Source: JALHNI01 sp044226365 (GTDB lineage: Bacteria > Acidobacteriota > Terriglobia > Bryobacterales > Bryobacteraceae). Taken from it: a DNA stretch of 64,000 bases. Shown here piece after piece: positions 50,675 to 58,477 of this stretch. The stretch spans positions 10,239-74,238 of the forward strand of contig JBGAHE010000020.1 in the NCBI GenBank assembly GCA_044226365.1. Reading direction: 5' to 3'. Every line of letters begins with the position of its first letter. Position 1 is the stretch's first letter. A model generated the notes under the pieces. That model was not told the DNA's origin. It ran no database searches and saw only the letters and a program-made list of their open reading frames with translations. Both the position numbers and the translations under genes were made by a program.

Positions 50675-51131
50675 AGCCCGTCTGCGTCGTCTCGTAGTAC
50701 TGCTTATCGCGCACCACGATCGTCCCGCCGAAGCGGAAGAACAGCTCCTCGTAATCGAGCAGCGGCCGCAGCGGCATCGGCACCTCCGGCTTGTCCGCAT
50801 TCGGAATGTTGCCCGCCAAAGGTCCCTTCGGCGGGATATTCACCACGGCGGCGTCTTCCTTGGTCAGCACCAACATGTCCAGTTGCGGAGCGTTGGTGGT
50901 CTCATCGCGCAGGATGGTGCCGTTCTCCGAGATCGCGAGAACCGTGTCGTAAACGACGAGCTTGCGCGGAGCCTCCAGCGCCTTCGGGTCAAACCAGTAT
51001 TTGGGCGGCTTCGTCTCGTTCCACGGCGGGGCGGGACGGCCAGTTGCCTTCTCGTACTCTTCCCGAGTCGAATAGTACGGAAACAGAAAAAGCGTATCGA
51101 AAGGATAGAAGGGTTGTCGTTGAGTGGGCAT
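50619..51131 (-). CDS. Hypothetical protein (170 aa)
   Basis: Starts MPTQRQPFYPFDTLFLFPYYSTREEYEKATG; ATG 51131 has GGAGG 4 bp upstream. The sequence has Tyr/Pro-rich stretches (PYYSTREEYEKATGRPAPPW; PPKYWFDPKALE) and a C-terminal helix (SEDRSLLRSIAAKLGL). There is no signal peptide, membrane helix or metal motif. I do not recognise a family. The final 56 bp are antisense to the arginyltransferase-like gene. Confidence 0.6.
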   Translation of the reverse strand: MPTQRQPFYPFDTLFLFPYYSTREEYEKATGRPAPPWNETKPPKYWFDPKALEAPRKLVVYDTVLAISENGTILRDETTNAPQLDMLVLTKEDAAVVNIPPKGPLAGNIPNADKPEVPMPLRPLLDYEELFFRFGGTIVVRDKQYYETTQTGFTSEDRSLLRSIAAKLGL

Positions 51132-51210
51132 AGTGCCTCCGATTTGAGGCTCGCAGGGCCGCCCAACCCTCCAACCGGACCCCGCCCGTAACCGCTTTCC
51201 TTTCAACAAG

Positions 51211-51261
51211 ATAAAAAATAGAAAAAGCCGTGAACGTCCCGCCGGGGCGCCGTCCACGGCT
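51211..51261 (-). terminator. Intrinsic terminator on the minus strand
   Basis: AGCCGTG (51226-51232) pairs with CACGGCT (51255-51261), enclosing a GC-rich inner arm. On the minus strand the stem is followed by TTTTTCTATTTTTT. It ends a transcript coming from the aminotransferase side, about 95 bp upstream of the next minus-strand gene. Confidence 0.75.
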
Positions 51262-51355
51262 CATTCACAACCTTGTAAGCAGCTGATTCAGCGAGACTTA
51301 CGCCCCTCACGCCGTCCGCTGCTTTTCCGCCGCGTGCTACGCTCGTAAGAGGCCA
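51262..51355 (-). other. Structured intergenic stretch, possible small RNA or 3' UTR
   Basis: No gene is seen here. The minus strand can form GTAAG-TCTC-GCTG-AAT-CAGC-TG-CTTAC and an enclosing AAGCAGC/GCTGCTT stem. It lies between two terminator-like hairpins, which would define a short RNA or a processed 3' UTR of the aminotransferase message. Confidence 0.35.
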
Positions 51356-51390
51356 AAAGGACTAGGCGGTGCCACCCGCAAAGTCCCTTT
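51356..51390 (-). terminator. Hairpin just after the aminotransferase gene
   Basis: AAAGGGACT and AGTCCTTTT flank an inner GCGGGTGGCACCGC stem on the minus strand, about 40 bp after the aminotransferase stop. The 3' side ends in TTTT. It may be a first, weaker terminator. The inner sequence resembles the core of T-box antiterminators but the other T-box parts are missing. Confidence 0.45.
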
Positions 51391-51429
51391 GCCCAATCAA
51401 ATCAACAACTCCCGGGTTCGTTTCGTCAC

Positions 51430-52797
51430 CTACCCGATCGCCGAGGCAAAGGCTTCCGCCAGCACCGCGCAACTCTCGTCGATCGCTTCAGCCGTAATCA
51501 CCAGCGGCGGACAGATCTTCACCGTCGCCCCGCCGAAGCCCACCGGATTGAACATCAGCACGCCCGCTTCCCAGCAGCGCTTCACCACTTCGAAGGCCAG
51601 GTCCGCGTCCGGCTCGATGCCGCCCGCCTGGATGCAATGCACGCCCGCCACCAGACCCTTGCCGTTCACCTCGCCGATCCGCGTCGGGTACTTCGCCTTC
51701 AGCGCCAGCAGATGGCCGTGCAAACGGTCGCCCATCACGCGCGAGTTCGCCACCAGGTTCTCGTTTAGGATGACGTCGATGTTCGCCAGGCTCGCCGCGC
51801 AGCACACCGGATTGCCCGTGTGCGTCGACGACATGCTGCCCGGGGCGAACATGTCCAGCAGTTCGGCGGAGCCCGACACGAAAGCCAGCGGCAGCGAACT
51901 GGTCACGCCCTTGCCCCAGGTGGCCAGGTCCGGCACGATGCCGTAGTGCTCGAAGCCCCACAGCGTGCCCGTGCGGCCAAAGCCGGCCTGCACCTCGTCG
52001 CACACCAGGAGCGCTTGGTGCTGCGTACACCATTCGCGCATCCGTTGCATGTACGCCGGCGGAGCGAACGCGCCGCTGCCGCCCTGGTAAGTCTCGAGGA
52101 TCACGCCCGCCACCTGCTCCGGCTTCACGCCGCGCTCGGCGAGCGCTTTCTCAAAGCCTTCGAAGCTGGTGTCCGTCGTCCGGAAACCATCCGGAAACGG
52201 CACCTGCACGAAGCCGGGATCCAGGTTGCCGATCCACTCCTTCAGCACGGGGATACCGCCCGCCTGCTGCGAACCGAGCGTCCGTCCGTGGAAGGCCTTC
52301 TCGTAGGAAACGATCACGTTCTTTGCCTTGCCACCGACCTTCGCGCCATGCGCGCGCGACAGCTTGATGGCGCACTCGACGGTCTCCGAGCCCACCGTCA
52401 GCAGGAAGACTTTCTTCATCGGCGCGGGCAACAGGTCGCTCAACCGCTTGGTGAGCTTCGCGCGCATCTCGGTCGGGAAGGCGTAGTTCGTCAGCAAGCC
52501 GGACTGCGCCTGCTCGACGATCGCCTTCACGATCGCCGGATGGCTGTGCCCGGCATTGGTCACCAGCACGCCGCTCGACCAATCGATCCACGTGTTGCCG
52601 AAACGGTCCGACACCTGGAAGCCCTGGGCATGATCCCAGAGCGTCGGCGGTTGGCCGGTCATGGCGATCGGCTCGGTCTCGAGCAGCGATTGCAGCACCG
52701 GGATCGAGTCCGGCGCCGGCAGCGCCGTCTTGATCGAACGCAAAGAAGTCTGGACGTGGGGAACCACGCGGGGAGTCAAGGGAAATTCGCGGGCCAT
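51430..52797 (-). CDS. Class III pyridoxal-phosphate aminotransferase
   Basis: A 455-residue aminotransferase of the GABA/ornithine/acetylornithine group. Signatures: FIDWSSGVLVTNAGHSHP-like WSSGVLVTNAGHSHPAIV (about 73-91), VGSETVECAIKLSRAHG, FHGRTLGSQ, LLVCDEVQAGFGRTG with the PLP-binding Asp (about 262), and the Schiff-base Lys in ATWGKGVTSSLP (about 294). Amino donor unknown; a 4-aminobutyrate-type enzyme is plausible. A TAGAAT box lies 10 bp upstream of the ATG. It starts 8 bp after the sulfatase stop. Confidence 0.9.
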   Translation of the reverse strand: MAREFPLTPRVVPHVQTSLRSIKTALPAPDSIPVLQSLLETEPIAMTGQPPTLWDHAQGFQVSDRFGNTWIDWSSGVLVTNAGHSHPAIVKAIVEQAQSGLLTNYAFPTEMRAKLTKRLSDLLPAPMKKVFLLTVGSETVECAIKLSRAHGAKVGGKAKNVIVSYEKAFHGRTLGSQQAGGIPVLKEWIGNLDPGFVQVPFPDGFRTTDTSFEGFEKALAERGVKPEQVAGVILETYQGGSGAFAPPAYMQRMREWCTQHQALLVCDEVQAGFGRTGTLWGFEHYGIVPDLATWGKGVTSSLPLAFVSGSAELLDMFAPGSMSSTHTGNPVCCAASLANIDVILNENLVANSRVMGDRLHGHLLALKAKYPTRIGEVNGKGLVAGVHCIQAGGIEPDADLAFEVVKRCWEAGVLMFNPVGFGGATVKICPPLVITAEAIDESCAVLAEAFASAIG

Positions 52798-52805
52798 GAA
52801 ACTAC

Positions 52806-54197
52806 TTATTCTACGGGAGGCGTCGGGCGTTCGGCGCCGGTGAGTCCCTGGTCGGCTTTGGCCGCGTCGAATTGCGGATTGCGTTGGGGCTCCGCGGCAT
52901 CCACGCCGCGCCGCCAGTTGTCGAGCAGTGCGCGCAGTTGCTTCACCTTCTTCGGTTCACGCCGCGCCAGGTTGCGCGTCTCGCTGAGGTCCTCTCGCAG
53001 GTGATACAGTTCCACGCGATCGTCATCGTAGAAGTGAATCAGCTTGTAGTCACCCAGGCGCACAGCCGAGCCGGGCGTGCCGCCCTGGTTCGAGTAATGC
53101 GGATAGTGCCAGAACAGCGGGCGCGCGCTCAGCGCCTTGCCCGTCAGAGCCGGCCGCAAATCCACGCCGTCGACCTTCGCGGGAGCCTTGACGCCGGCGG
53201 CGGCAGCGATCGTCGGCAGGATGTCCACCGAACAGACCGGCACGTCGCTCACTCGGCCCGCGGGCGTCACCCCGGGCCACGAGACCACGAACGGCACGCG
53301 GATGCCGCCCTCGTAGAGATGCCCTTTGCCGGCCCGCAATGGCGCGTTCGAAGTCACCGGCGTCGGGCTTTTGCCCTCAAAGCGCAAGCCGCCGTTGTCG
53401 GCCAGGAAGATGAAGATGGTGTCGCGCGTGAGGTTGCGTTCCGCCAGCGCGGCGCGCAGACGCCCGATGCTCGCGTCCATGGTCTCCACCATCGCGGCAT
53501 AGCGTGGCTCGCCTTGCGGATTCGCCTTGCGGCGGTACTTCTCGATCAGGTGCGGCTTGCCCCCGAACGGCAGGTGCACCGAGTAGTGCGGCAGGTAGAG
53601 AAAGAACGGGCGGCCCTTGGCTTCGTCGATGAAGCGAATCGCACGCTCGGTGAGGTTCTCGTCAAGGTACTCGTCCGGCTTGCTCGCTTCCACTCCGGGG
53701 ATCTTGTAGGGCGGAAAGTACGACGGCGGCGAGCCCTTCTCATTGCCGCCGTAGTTCAAGCCGAAACCCTGCTGCGGCGGCAGAAAACCTTCGCCGCCCA
53801 GATGCCACTTGCCGACGCTGGCCGACGCGTAACCGGCCGCGCCCAGCAGTTCGGCGAGCGTCTGCTCGGCCAGCGGCAAATGCTGCTCGAAGTTCGGCGT
53901 CAGCGACGCCGCCGTCGGCCATTGCCTGCGCCCGGGGATCCAATCGGTGAGGTGCAGCCGAGCCGGGTACTTGCCCGTGAGGATGCTGGCCCGGGTCGGC
54001 GAACAGACCGGGCAAGCCGCATAGGCATTGGTGAAGCGCACCCCATCGCGCGCCAAAGCATCCAGGTGGGGTGTCTCGTAGTAGCTGCTGCCGTAGCAAC
54101 TCGAGTCCCGCCAGCCGTAGTCGTCAATCAGCATGACGACCACGTTCGGCTTCGGACGCAGTTGGAAAGCACTCAGCAGGAGGTCGCGACGGCGCAT
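52806..54197 (-). CDS. Sulfatase (type I, formylglycine-dependent), exported
   Basis: A 463-residue arylsulfatase-family enzyme. The N-terminus (RRRDLLLSAFQL) is a short Tat-like or signal segment. The metal-binding VVMLIDDYGWRDSSCYG (about 19-35) is followed by the CSPTRASILTGKYP motif (about 68-81), whose Cys is converted to formylglycine, then GKWHLG and FLADNGG. Substrates are probably sulfated carbohydrates. ATG 54197 is chosen because the upstream extension lies inside the ThuA-like gene; there are 2 bp between the two. Confidence 0.93.
   Translation of the reverse strand: MRRRDLLLSAFQLRPKPNVVVMLIDDYGWRDSSCYGSSYYETPHLDALARDGVRFTNAYAACPVCSPTRASILTGKYPARLHLTDWIPGRRQWPTAASLTPNFEQHLPLAEQTLAELLGAAGYASASVGKWHLGGEGFLPPQQGFGLNYGGNEKGSPPSYFPPYKIPGVEASKPDEYLDENLTERAIRFIDEAKGRPFFLYLPHYSVHLPFGGKPHLIEKYRRKANPQGEPRYAAMVETMDASIGRLRAALAERNLTRDTIFIFLADNGGLRFEGKSPTPVTSNAPLRAGKGHLYEGGIRVPFVVSWPGVTPAGRVSDVPVCSVDILPTIAAAAGVKAPAKVDGVDLRPALTGKALSARPLFWHYPHYSNQGGTPGSAVRLGDYKLIHFYDDDRVELYHLREDLSETRNLARREPKKVKQLRALLDNWRRGVDAAEPQRNPQFDAAKADQGLTGAERPTPPVE
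52808..52813 (-). promoter_or_regulatory. -10-like box TAGAAT before the aminotransferase gene
   Basis: The minus strand reads TAGAAT (52813-52808), 10 bp before ATG 52797. A start 7 bases on would leave a 4-base leader. It overlaps the sulfatase stop region, so the aminotransferase could be read both from here and by read-through. Confidence 0.35.
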
Positions 54198-54199
54198 GT

Positions 54200-55114
54200 T
54201 CAGTTCTCCAGAGAACGCAGGACCGGGCGGTCCGCGGTCGGCAATTCGGTGGGTACGGGGAGGGTCACTTTGCCGGTCGCCACCCATTCAGCCGCCCGCG
54301 CAATCAAAGTCTGAAAGGCGACATCCTCGAAGTTGGGGTTGGGCTCGCCCAGCCACGTATGGCCCAGCATGGTGACATACACGCGGCCGCGGCCATAACG
54401 GCGCACCCAGTCCAGGGGCTCGTTGCGACGGGAGTCCTTGGAATAGGCGAAGGTGAGCACCTTCAAGCCCTCGGCCGGACCATGCTGGCCGTGGGTGAGT
54501 TGTTCGCTCGGATGCAACCATTTGTCAGGAAGGCCGCGCGTGATCGGGTGCTGCGGATCGAGCACCTCCATCACGAAGTCGTGCCGGGGCCCGTGGCCCG
54601 GCCTGGGCCCTTCCCCGGCCGGCACGGTTTCCACACGCCGCCGCCCGTTGACGATTAAACCTGGACCAAATTTTGGCTCTCGCCACAGCAGACCCACGAT
54701 CTCCTGGTAATCTGGCCATTGCAGGAACGCATTGTTTCCGGCATGAAACACGATCAGTCCACCGCCGCCGCGCAGGTACTTCACAAGCGCCGCTTCCACC
54801 GGAGCCGGCCAGCGCAGGCCATCTGCCAGATGGCCGCCGTTGAAGTTGTTGACGACGACGTCGTAAGCCGCAAAGTTCGGACGCCAGGCATCCCAGGCGG
54901 CCGGCGGCGCGTTCCGGTCCGGACTGGTGGAAACATCGACCGTGAACTTGCCACTGGCTTGCAAAATTTGGCGGAGGCCCCGAGTGCCGGCCTGCCAATC
55001 GTGATTGTTCACCCCGTCGATGATCAGGACCCGCAGCCGCGGCGTTTCGGCTGCCGCGGAGGTCGTGACCAACGCGGCCAGCCACCAGCTGAGCGCCATC
55101 GTTACGGTACGCAC
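54200..55114 (-). CDS. ThuA-like (trehalose-utilisation-type) secreted protein
   Basis: A 304-residue protein with a signal peptide (MALSWWLAALVTTSAAAE) and the class-I-glutamine-amidotransferase-like ThuA fold: LRVLIIDGVNNHDW, YDVVVNNFNGGHLADGL, LRGGGGLIVFHAGNNAF (about 136-152) and HPITRGLPDKWLHPSEQLTH. ThuA domains in sugar-degrading bacteria act on keto- or glycosidic substrates. GTG 55114 is preceded by TACAAT with exactly 6 bp between, favouring this start. It lies just before the sulfatase and may belong to the same carbohydrate-degrading unit. Confidence 0.88.
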   Translation of the reverse strand: MRTVTMALSWWLAALVTTSAAAETPRLRVLIIDGVNNHDWQAGTRGLRQILQASGKFTVDVSTSPDRNAPPAAWDAWRPNFAAYDVVVNNFNGGHLADGLRWPAPVEAALVKYLRGGGGLIVFHAGNNAFLQWPDYQEIVGLLWREPKFGPGLIVNGRRRVETVPAGEGPRPGHGPRHDFVMEVLDPQHPITRGLPDKWLHPSEQLTHGQHGPAEGLKVLTFAYSKDSRRNEPLDWVRRYGRGRVYVTMLGHTWLGEPNPNFEDVAFQTLIARAAEWVATGKVTLPVPTELPTADRPVLRSLEN

Positions 55115-55120
55115 AAGTCG

Positions 55121-55126
55121 ATTGTA
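55121..55126 (-). promoter_or_regulatory. -10-like box TACAAT before the ThuA-like gene
   Basis: The minus strand reads TACAAT (55126-55121), followed by 6 bp and GTG 55114. Initiation would occur on the start codon. No -35 is visible. Confidence 0.5.
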
Positions 55127-55161
55127 TGCCCCCAGACGGCTCCACCCGCGCTCGACAGGGA

Positions 55162-55167
55162 TACAAT
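55162..55167 (+). promoter_or_regulatory. -10-like box TACAAT for the Rieske-cytochrome b operon
   Basis: TACAAT predicts initiation near 55174 and a 23-base leader with AGAGGA just before ATG 55197. It faces the ThuA-side box 35 bp away on the other strand. Confidence 0.45.
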
Positions 55168-55196
55168 ACTCATTCAAAGGGAGTCGAGAGGATTTC

Positions 55197-55664
55197 ATGG
55201 ATCGTCGCACGTTTCAACTGACTGGTATCTATGGTCTGTGGGCCCTGATGGGCGCCGCGATGGCCACTCCAGCGCTGATCTACCTGCTGTTCCCACCGAA
55301 GGCGCGCAAGAAGACGGACTTCGTGGAAGTGGTAGACCTGAAGCAGCTCACCGTCAACGCGCCCGAAGAAATCGTCTTTCGCCGGGACCGCGCCGATGGC
55401 TGGAAGGTCACCAGCGAGAAGACCAGCGCCTGGGTCGTGAAGACGGCCCCCAATCAGGCGATCGCGTTTGCCCCCAGTTGCACGCACCTCGGTTGCGCCT
55501 TCCATTGGGAAGAGACCAAGAAAGAGTTTGTTTGCCCCTGCCACACGTCCGGCTTTTCGATTGACGGCAAGGTGCTCTCGGGTCCCGCGCCCCGGGCGCT
55601 CGACCGTTATCACATCAAGCTGGAAGGCACCAAGCTATTGGTCGGCGACGTGGTGAAAGGGTAG
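55197..55664 (+). CDS. Rieske iron-sulfur protein of a quinol oxidase (bc-type) complex
   Basis: A 155-residue Rieske protein. An N-terminal membrane anchor (FQLTGIYGLWALMGAAMATPALIYLLF) carries an SRR-like MDRRTF start, suggesting Tat export. The 2Fe-2S ligands are in CTHLGC (about 98-103) and CPCHTSGF (about 116-123). It accepts an electron from quinol and passes it to cytochrome c. It lies 3 bp before the cytochrome b gene, so the two form one complex. Confidence 0.95.
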   Translation: MDRRTFQLTGIYGLWALMGAAMATPALIYLLFPPKARKKTDFVEVVDLKQLTVNAPEEIVFRRDRADGWKVTSEKTSAWVVKTAPNQAIAFAPSCTHLGCAFHWEETKKEFVCPCHTSGFSIDGKVLSGPAPRALDRYHIKLEGTKLLVGDVVKG

Positions 55665-55667
55665 GCC

Positions 55668-57296
55668 ATGATTCGACAAATTGTTGCTTGGCTCGAAGAG
55701 AGAACGGGCCTTGAAACGACCGTCAAAGAGTTTTTGTACGAAGAAATCCCCGGTTCCAGCGGCTGGCACCAGGTGTTCGGCAGCATTGCGGCGTTCCTGT
55801 TCATGCTGCAAGCCTTCACCGGCATCATGCTGGCGTTCAACTACGCGCCCACACCGGGCGAGGCCTACAACAGCCTGAAGTACATCATGGCCGAGCTCAC
55901 AGGCGGGTCGCTCATTCGCGGCCTGCATCATTGGGGCGCCAGCATGATGATCGTCATCGTGGTGCTGCACATGTGCCAGGTCTTTCTGTGGGGCGCTTAT
56001 AAGAAGCCTCGGGAAGCCACCTGGATGCTGGGCGTAGTGCTCTTGCTGATCACGCTCGCCTTCGGCTTGACCGGCTACCTGCTGCCGTGGGACAACCGGG
56101 CCTATTGGGGCACGGTGGTGACCACCAAGATCGCCGCCTCCGCGCCGGTGATGGGCCAGTACATGGAGCGTCTGATGGGTGCTTCCGACGGCTCCATCGG
56201 CGTGGTGACCTTTACGCGCTTCTATGCGGCGCACGTGCTGCTGCTGCCGCCGATCACCATCATCCTGATTGCGCTGCACATTTACCTGGTGCGCAAGCAC
56301 GGCGTGGCTCCGGCCGCGATCGAGACCCTGCCGCCGAAGAAGTTCTACCCCGGCCAGGTGTTCAAAGACACAGTAGCGATCTTCGCCTGCTTCGTCGGGC
56401 TGTTTGTGCTGGCGGCCGCGGCCAAGGTGCCGCTGGAACGCCTGGCTGACCCGACCGACACCAGCTACGTCCCCAAGCCCGACTGGTACTTCCTGTTCCT
56501 CTACGAACTGCTGAAGTACTTCCCGGGCTCGATGGAGGTGGTGGGTTCAGTGATTCTGCCCGGCCTCGCCGTAGCCGGGCTGTTCCTGATTCCCTTCATC
56601 GATCGCGCCAAGCTCGTGCGCTTGCGGCAACGGACGTTCGCCATGGGCGTGCTGCTGCTCTCGGCCGTGCTGTGGACCGGCCTCACTGTGAAGGCCGTGG
56701 TGAACACGCCCAAGCACGAAGAGCTGAACACCGAACTGCTGGATGCGGCGCCGATGCCCTGGCAGGAGCTGACGCCCGAGGAAGTGGCCGTGATCGGCAC
56801 CTTCCGCAAGGACAATTGCAAGACGTGCCATGGCAAGGGCAAGCCAGGGCCGGACCTTTCGCGTCCGCCTTTCCGCCGCACCGCCAGTTGGATGGTGGAG
56901 CACTTCAAGGTGCCGCATGATTCGGTGCCCGGCACGACGGTGGAACCCACGAAGATGAACGAGGCGCAGTTGAACACTCTGGCCACCGTGATGGTGCGGA
57001 TGAACTCGCAGACTTCGACGCTGCTCGAAGCGACGCCTGATTTCGCCGTCGATGGCGCCACCATCTATCAGCGCCAGCAATGCGGCGCCTGCCATGTGGT
57101 GAACGGAGCCGGCGAAAAGGTGGGGCCGGCGCTTAATGGCATTGCCCTGCGGCGCCCGAAGAAGTGGATCCAGGAGCATTTCCTGGCGCCCGATAAGTTC
57201 TCACCGGATACGTCGATGCCGCCCTATCGCTTCAAGCCGAAGGACATGGAAGCGATCACGTCCTATCTATTGGCGCTGCCCAAATCGACGAATTAA
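55668..57296 (+). CDS. Cytochrome b fused to a C-terminal diheme cytochrome c
   Basis: A 542-residue fusion. Residues about 1-215 are the cytochrome b N-terminal domain with heme-ligand His pairs in GLHHWGASMMIVIVVLHM (about 84-101) and YAAHVLLLPPITIILIALHIYLV (about 185-207). Residues about 245-345 are the C-terminal domain with PDWYFLFLYELLKYFPG; PDWY rather than PEWY is typical of menaquinone-using enzymes. Residues about 383-540 carry two heme-c motifs, CKTCH (about 383) and CGACH (about 470). Quinol oxidation and the first electron acceptors are therefore on one chain. No separate cytochrome c1 gene follows. Confidence 0.93.
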   Translation: MIRQIVAWLEERTGLETTVKEFLYEEIPGSSGWHQVFGSIAAFLFMLQAFTGIMLAFNYAPTPGEAYNSLKYIMAELTGGSLIRGLHHWGASMMIVIVVLHMCQVFLWGAYKKPREATWMLGVVLLLITLAFGLTGYLLPWDNRAYWGTVVTTKIAASAPVMGQYMERLMGASDGSIGVVTFTRFYAAHVLLLPPITIILIALHIYLVRKHGVAPAAIETLPPKKFYPGQVFKDTVAIFACFVGLFVLAAAAKVPLERLADPTDTSYVPKPDWYFLFLYELLKYFPGSMEVVGSVILPGLAVAGLFLIPFIDRAKLVRLRQRTFAMGVLLLSAVLWTGLTVKAVVNTPKHEELNTELLDAAPMPWQELTPEEVAVIGTFRKDNCKTCHGKGKPGPDLSRPPFRRTASWMVEHFKVPHDSVPGTTVEPTKMNEAQLNTLATVMVRMNSQTSTLLEATPDFAVDGATIYQRQQCGACHVVNGAGEKVGPALNGIALRRPKKWIQEHFLAPDKFSPDTSMPPYRFKPKDMEAITSYLLALPKSTN

Positions 57297-57330
57297 TCGG
57301 GCCGACATCAGGCGCGCGGGTTCATCGGGT

Positions 57331-57336
57331 TAAACT
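57331..57336 (+). promoter_or_regulatory. -10-like box TAAACT before the alkaline phosphatase gene
   Basis: TAAACT lies 8 bp before ATG 57345; the leader would be about 2 bases. The same hexamer occurs before the DUF1592 gene. No Shine-Dalgarno is visible. Confidence 0.45.
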
Positions 57337-57344
57337 CGAACTCG

Positions 57345-58472
57345 ATGTACCTTTCGCGCCTCACCGTTGCCACCAGCCTGATCCTGGTGCCGGCTCTTTT
57401 TGCCCAGTTTCCCAAGCCCCGGGCCAAAGCCAAGAACGTAATTGTGTTCCTGGCGGATGCGGGCGGCATTCCGACGCTGAGCGCCGCTTCGCTGCATGGC
57501 TATGGCGAGCCGCAGAAGCTGTTCGTGCAGAGCTGGCCGCATCTGGGCCTCTCCGACACCTCGCCGGCTCTCGCCTACGTCACCGATTCGGCGGCCGGCA
57601 TGACGGCCATCGTGACGGGTAAGAAGACGCATAACGGCATCATCTCGATGGGGCCGGAAACGGTGCGCGGTAAGTCCGATGGCGGTGCGCTGAAGACGGT
57701 ACTAGAGTACGCCGAGGAGCATGGGCTTTCCACCGGCGTGGTGTCGAACGTCTCGATCGCCGATGCGACACCGGCCGCCTGCTACGGGCACGCGAACGAT
57801 CGCGCCAAGCAGGGCGACCTCTATCTGCAGATCTTCGAGCCCAGGTTCGGCGACGGCGTGGACGTAGTGATCGGCGGCGGGCGCAAGCGCATCTACGAGG
57901 ACGTGACGAAGGTCGGCAAGAATCTGGACACGGTCGCGGCGGACCACAAACGGCCGATCTACAAGTCACTCGGCGAGGTACCCGCGGATAATGCGCGTCC
58001 GCTGGTACTGCTCGACAATGCGTCGGATGTGCCCGCGATGGCGAAGCTCGCGCTCGACCGGCTCTCGAAGAATCGTAAGGGTTACTTCCTGATGGTGGAG
58101 TGGGACGCGCACACGGATAACCCGGAACGCGGGCTGAGCAATCTGGTGAACTTCGACAAGCTGATCCGTGAGCTCTCCCAGCAGGTGGATCTGCGCGAGA
58201 CGCTGCTGGTATTCACGGCGGATCACTCCTTCGAGCTCCGCAACGTGGGCGGCAAGCGCGGCGAGCCGTTGCTGAAGGGCTTCGAGGAGTGGCAGAAGTC
58301 GCATGACGCCAAGGAAGTGGTGGCGATTCCGGCGCTGCGGGTGGGGCATTCGCACACCGGCGAAGAAGTGCTGGCGACCGCGGTGGGCCCGGGCGCCGAA
58401 CGCGTGAAGGGCTTCTTCCCGAACACTCACTTATTCGAGGTGATCCTGGGCGCGTGGGGCTGGCCCAAGTAA
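57345..58472 (+). CDS. Alkaline phosphatase (PhoA superfamily), exported
   Basis: A 375-residue secreted phosphomonoesterase. A signal peptide (LTVATSLILVPALFAQ) precedes FLADAGGIP, the nucleophile motif VTDSAAGMTAIVTGKKT (Ser at about 82), GGGRKRIYED, VEWDAHTDNPERGLSNLVNFDKLI with metal-binding residues and TADHSFELRN. The first metal-site stretch usually reads GDGMG; here it reads ADAGG, so one ligand position differs. It is shorter than E. coli PhoA (471). Confidence 0.9.
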   Translation: MYLSRLTVATSLILVPALFAQFPKPRAKAKNVIVFLADAGGIPTLSAASLHGYGEPQKLFVQSWPHLGLSDTSPALAYVTDSAAGMTAIVTGKKTHNGIISMGPETVRGKSDGGALKTVLEYAEEHGLSTGVVSNVSIADATPAACYGHANDRAKQGDLYLQIFEPRFGDGVDVVIGGGRKRIYEDVTKVGKNLDTVAADHKRPIYKSLGEVPADNARPLVLLDNASDVPAMAKLALDRLSKNRKGYFLMVEWDAHTDNPERGLSNLVNFDKLIRELSQQVDLRETLLVFTADHSFELRNVGGKRGEPLLKGFEEWQKSHDAKEVVAIPALRVGHSHTGEEVLATAVGPGAERVKGFFPNTHLFEVILGAWGWPK

Positions 58473-58477
58473 GCGCT

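Noticed and set aside
51356..51390. T-box riboswitch
   Set aside because: Only the GGTGGCACCGC core matches. Stem I and the specifier loop would fall in the aminotransferase coding sequence, and the downstream gene is not an aminoacyl-tRNA synthetase or amino-acid gene.
51132..51429. Replication origin at the skew reversal
   Set aside because: Only one degenerate DnaA-box-like site (TCATTCACA) is visible, with no AT-rich unwinding region and no dnaA, dnaN or parAB nearby.
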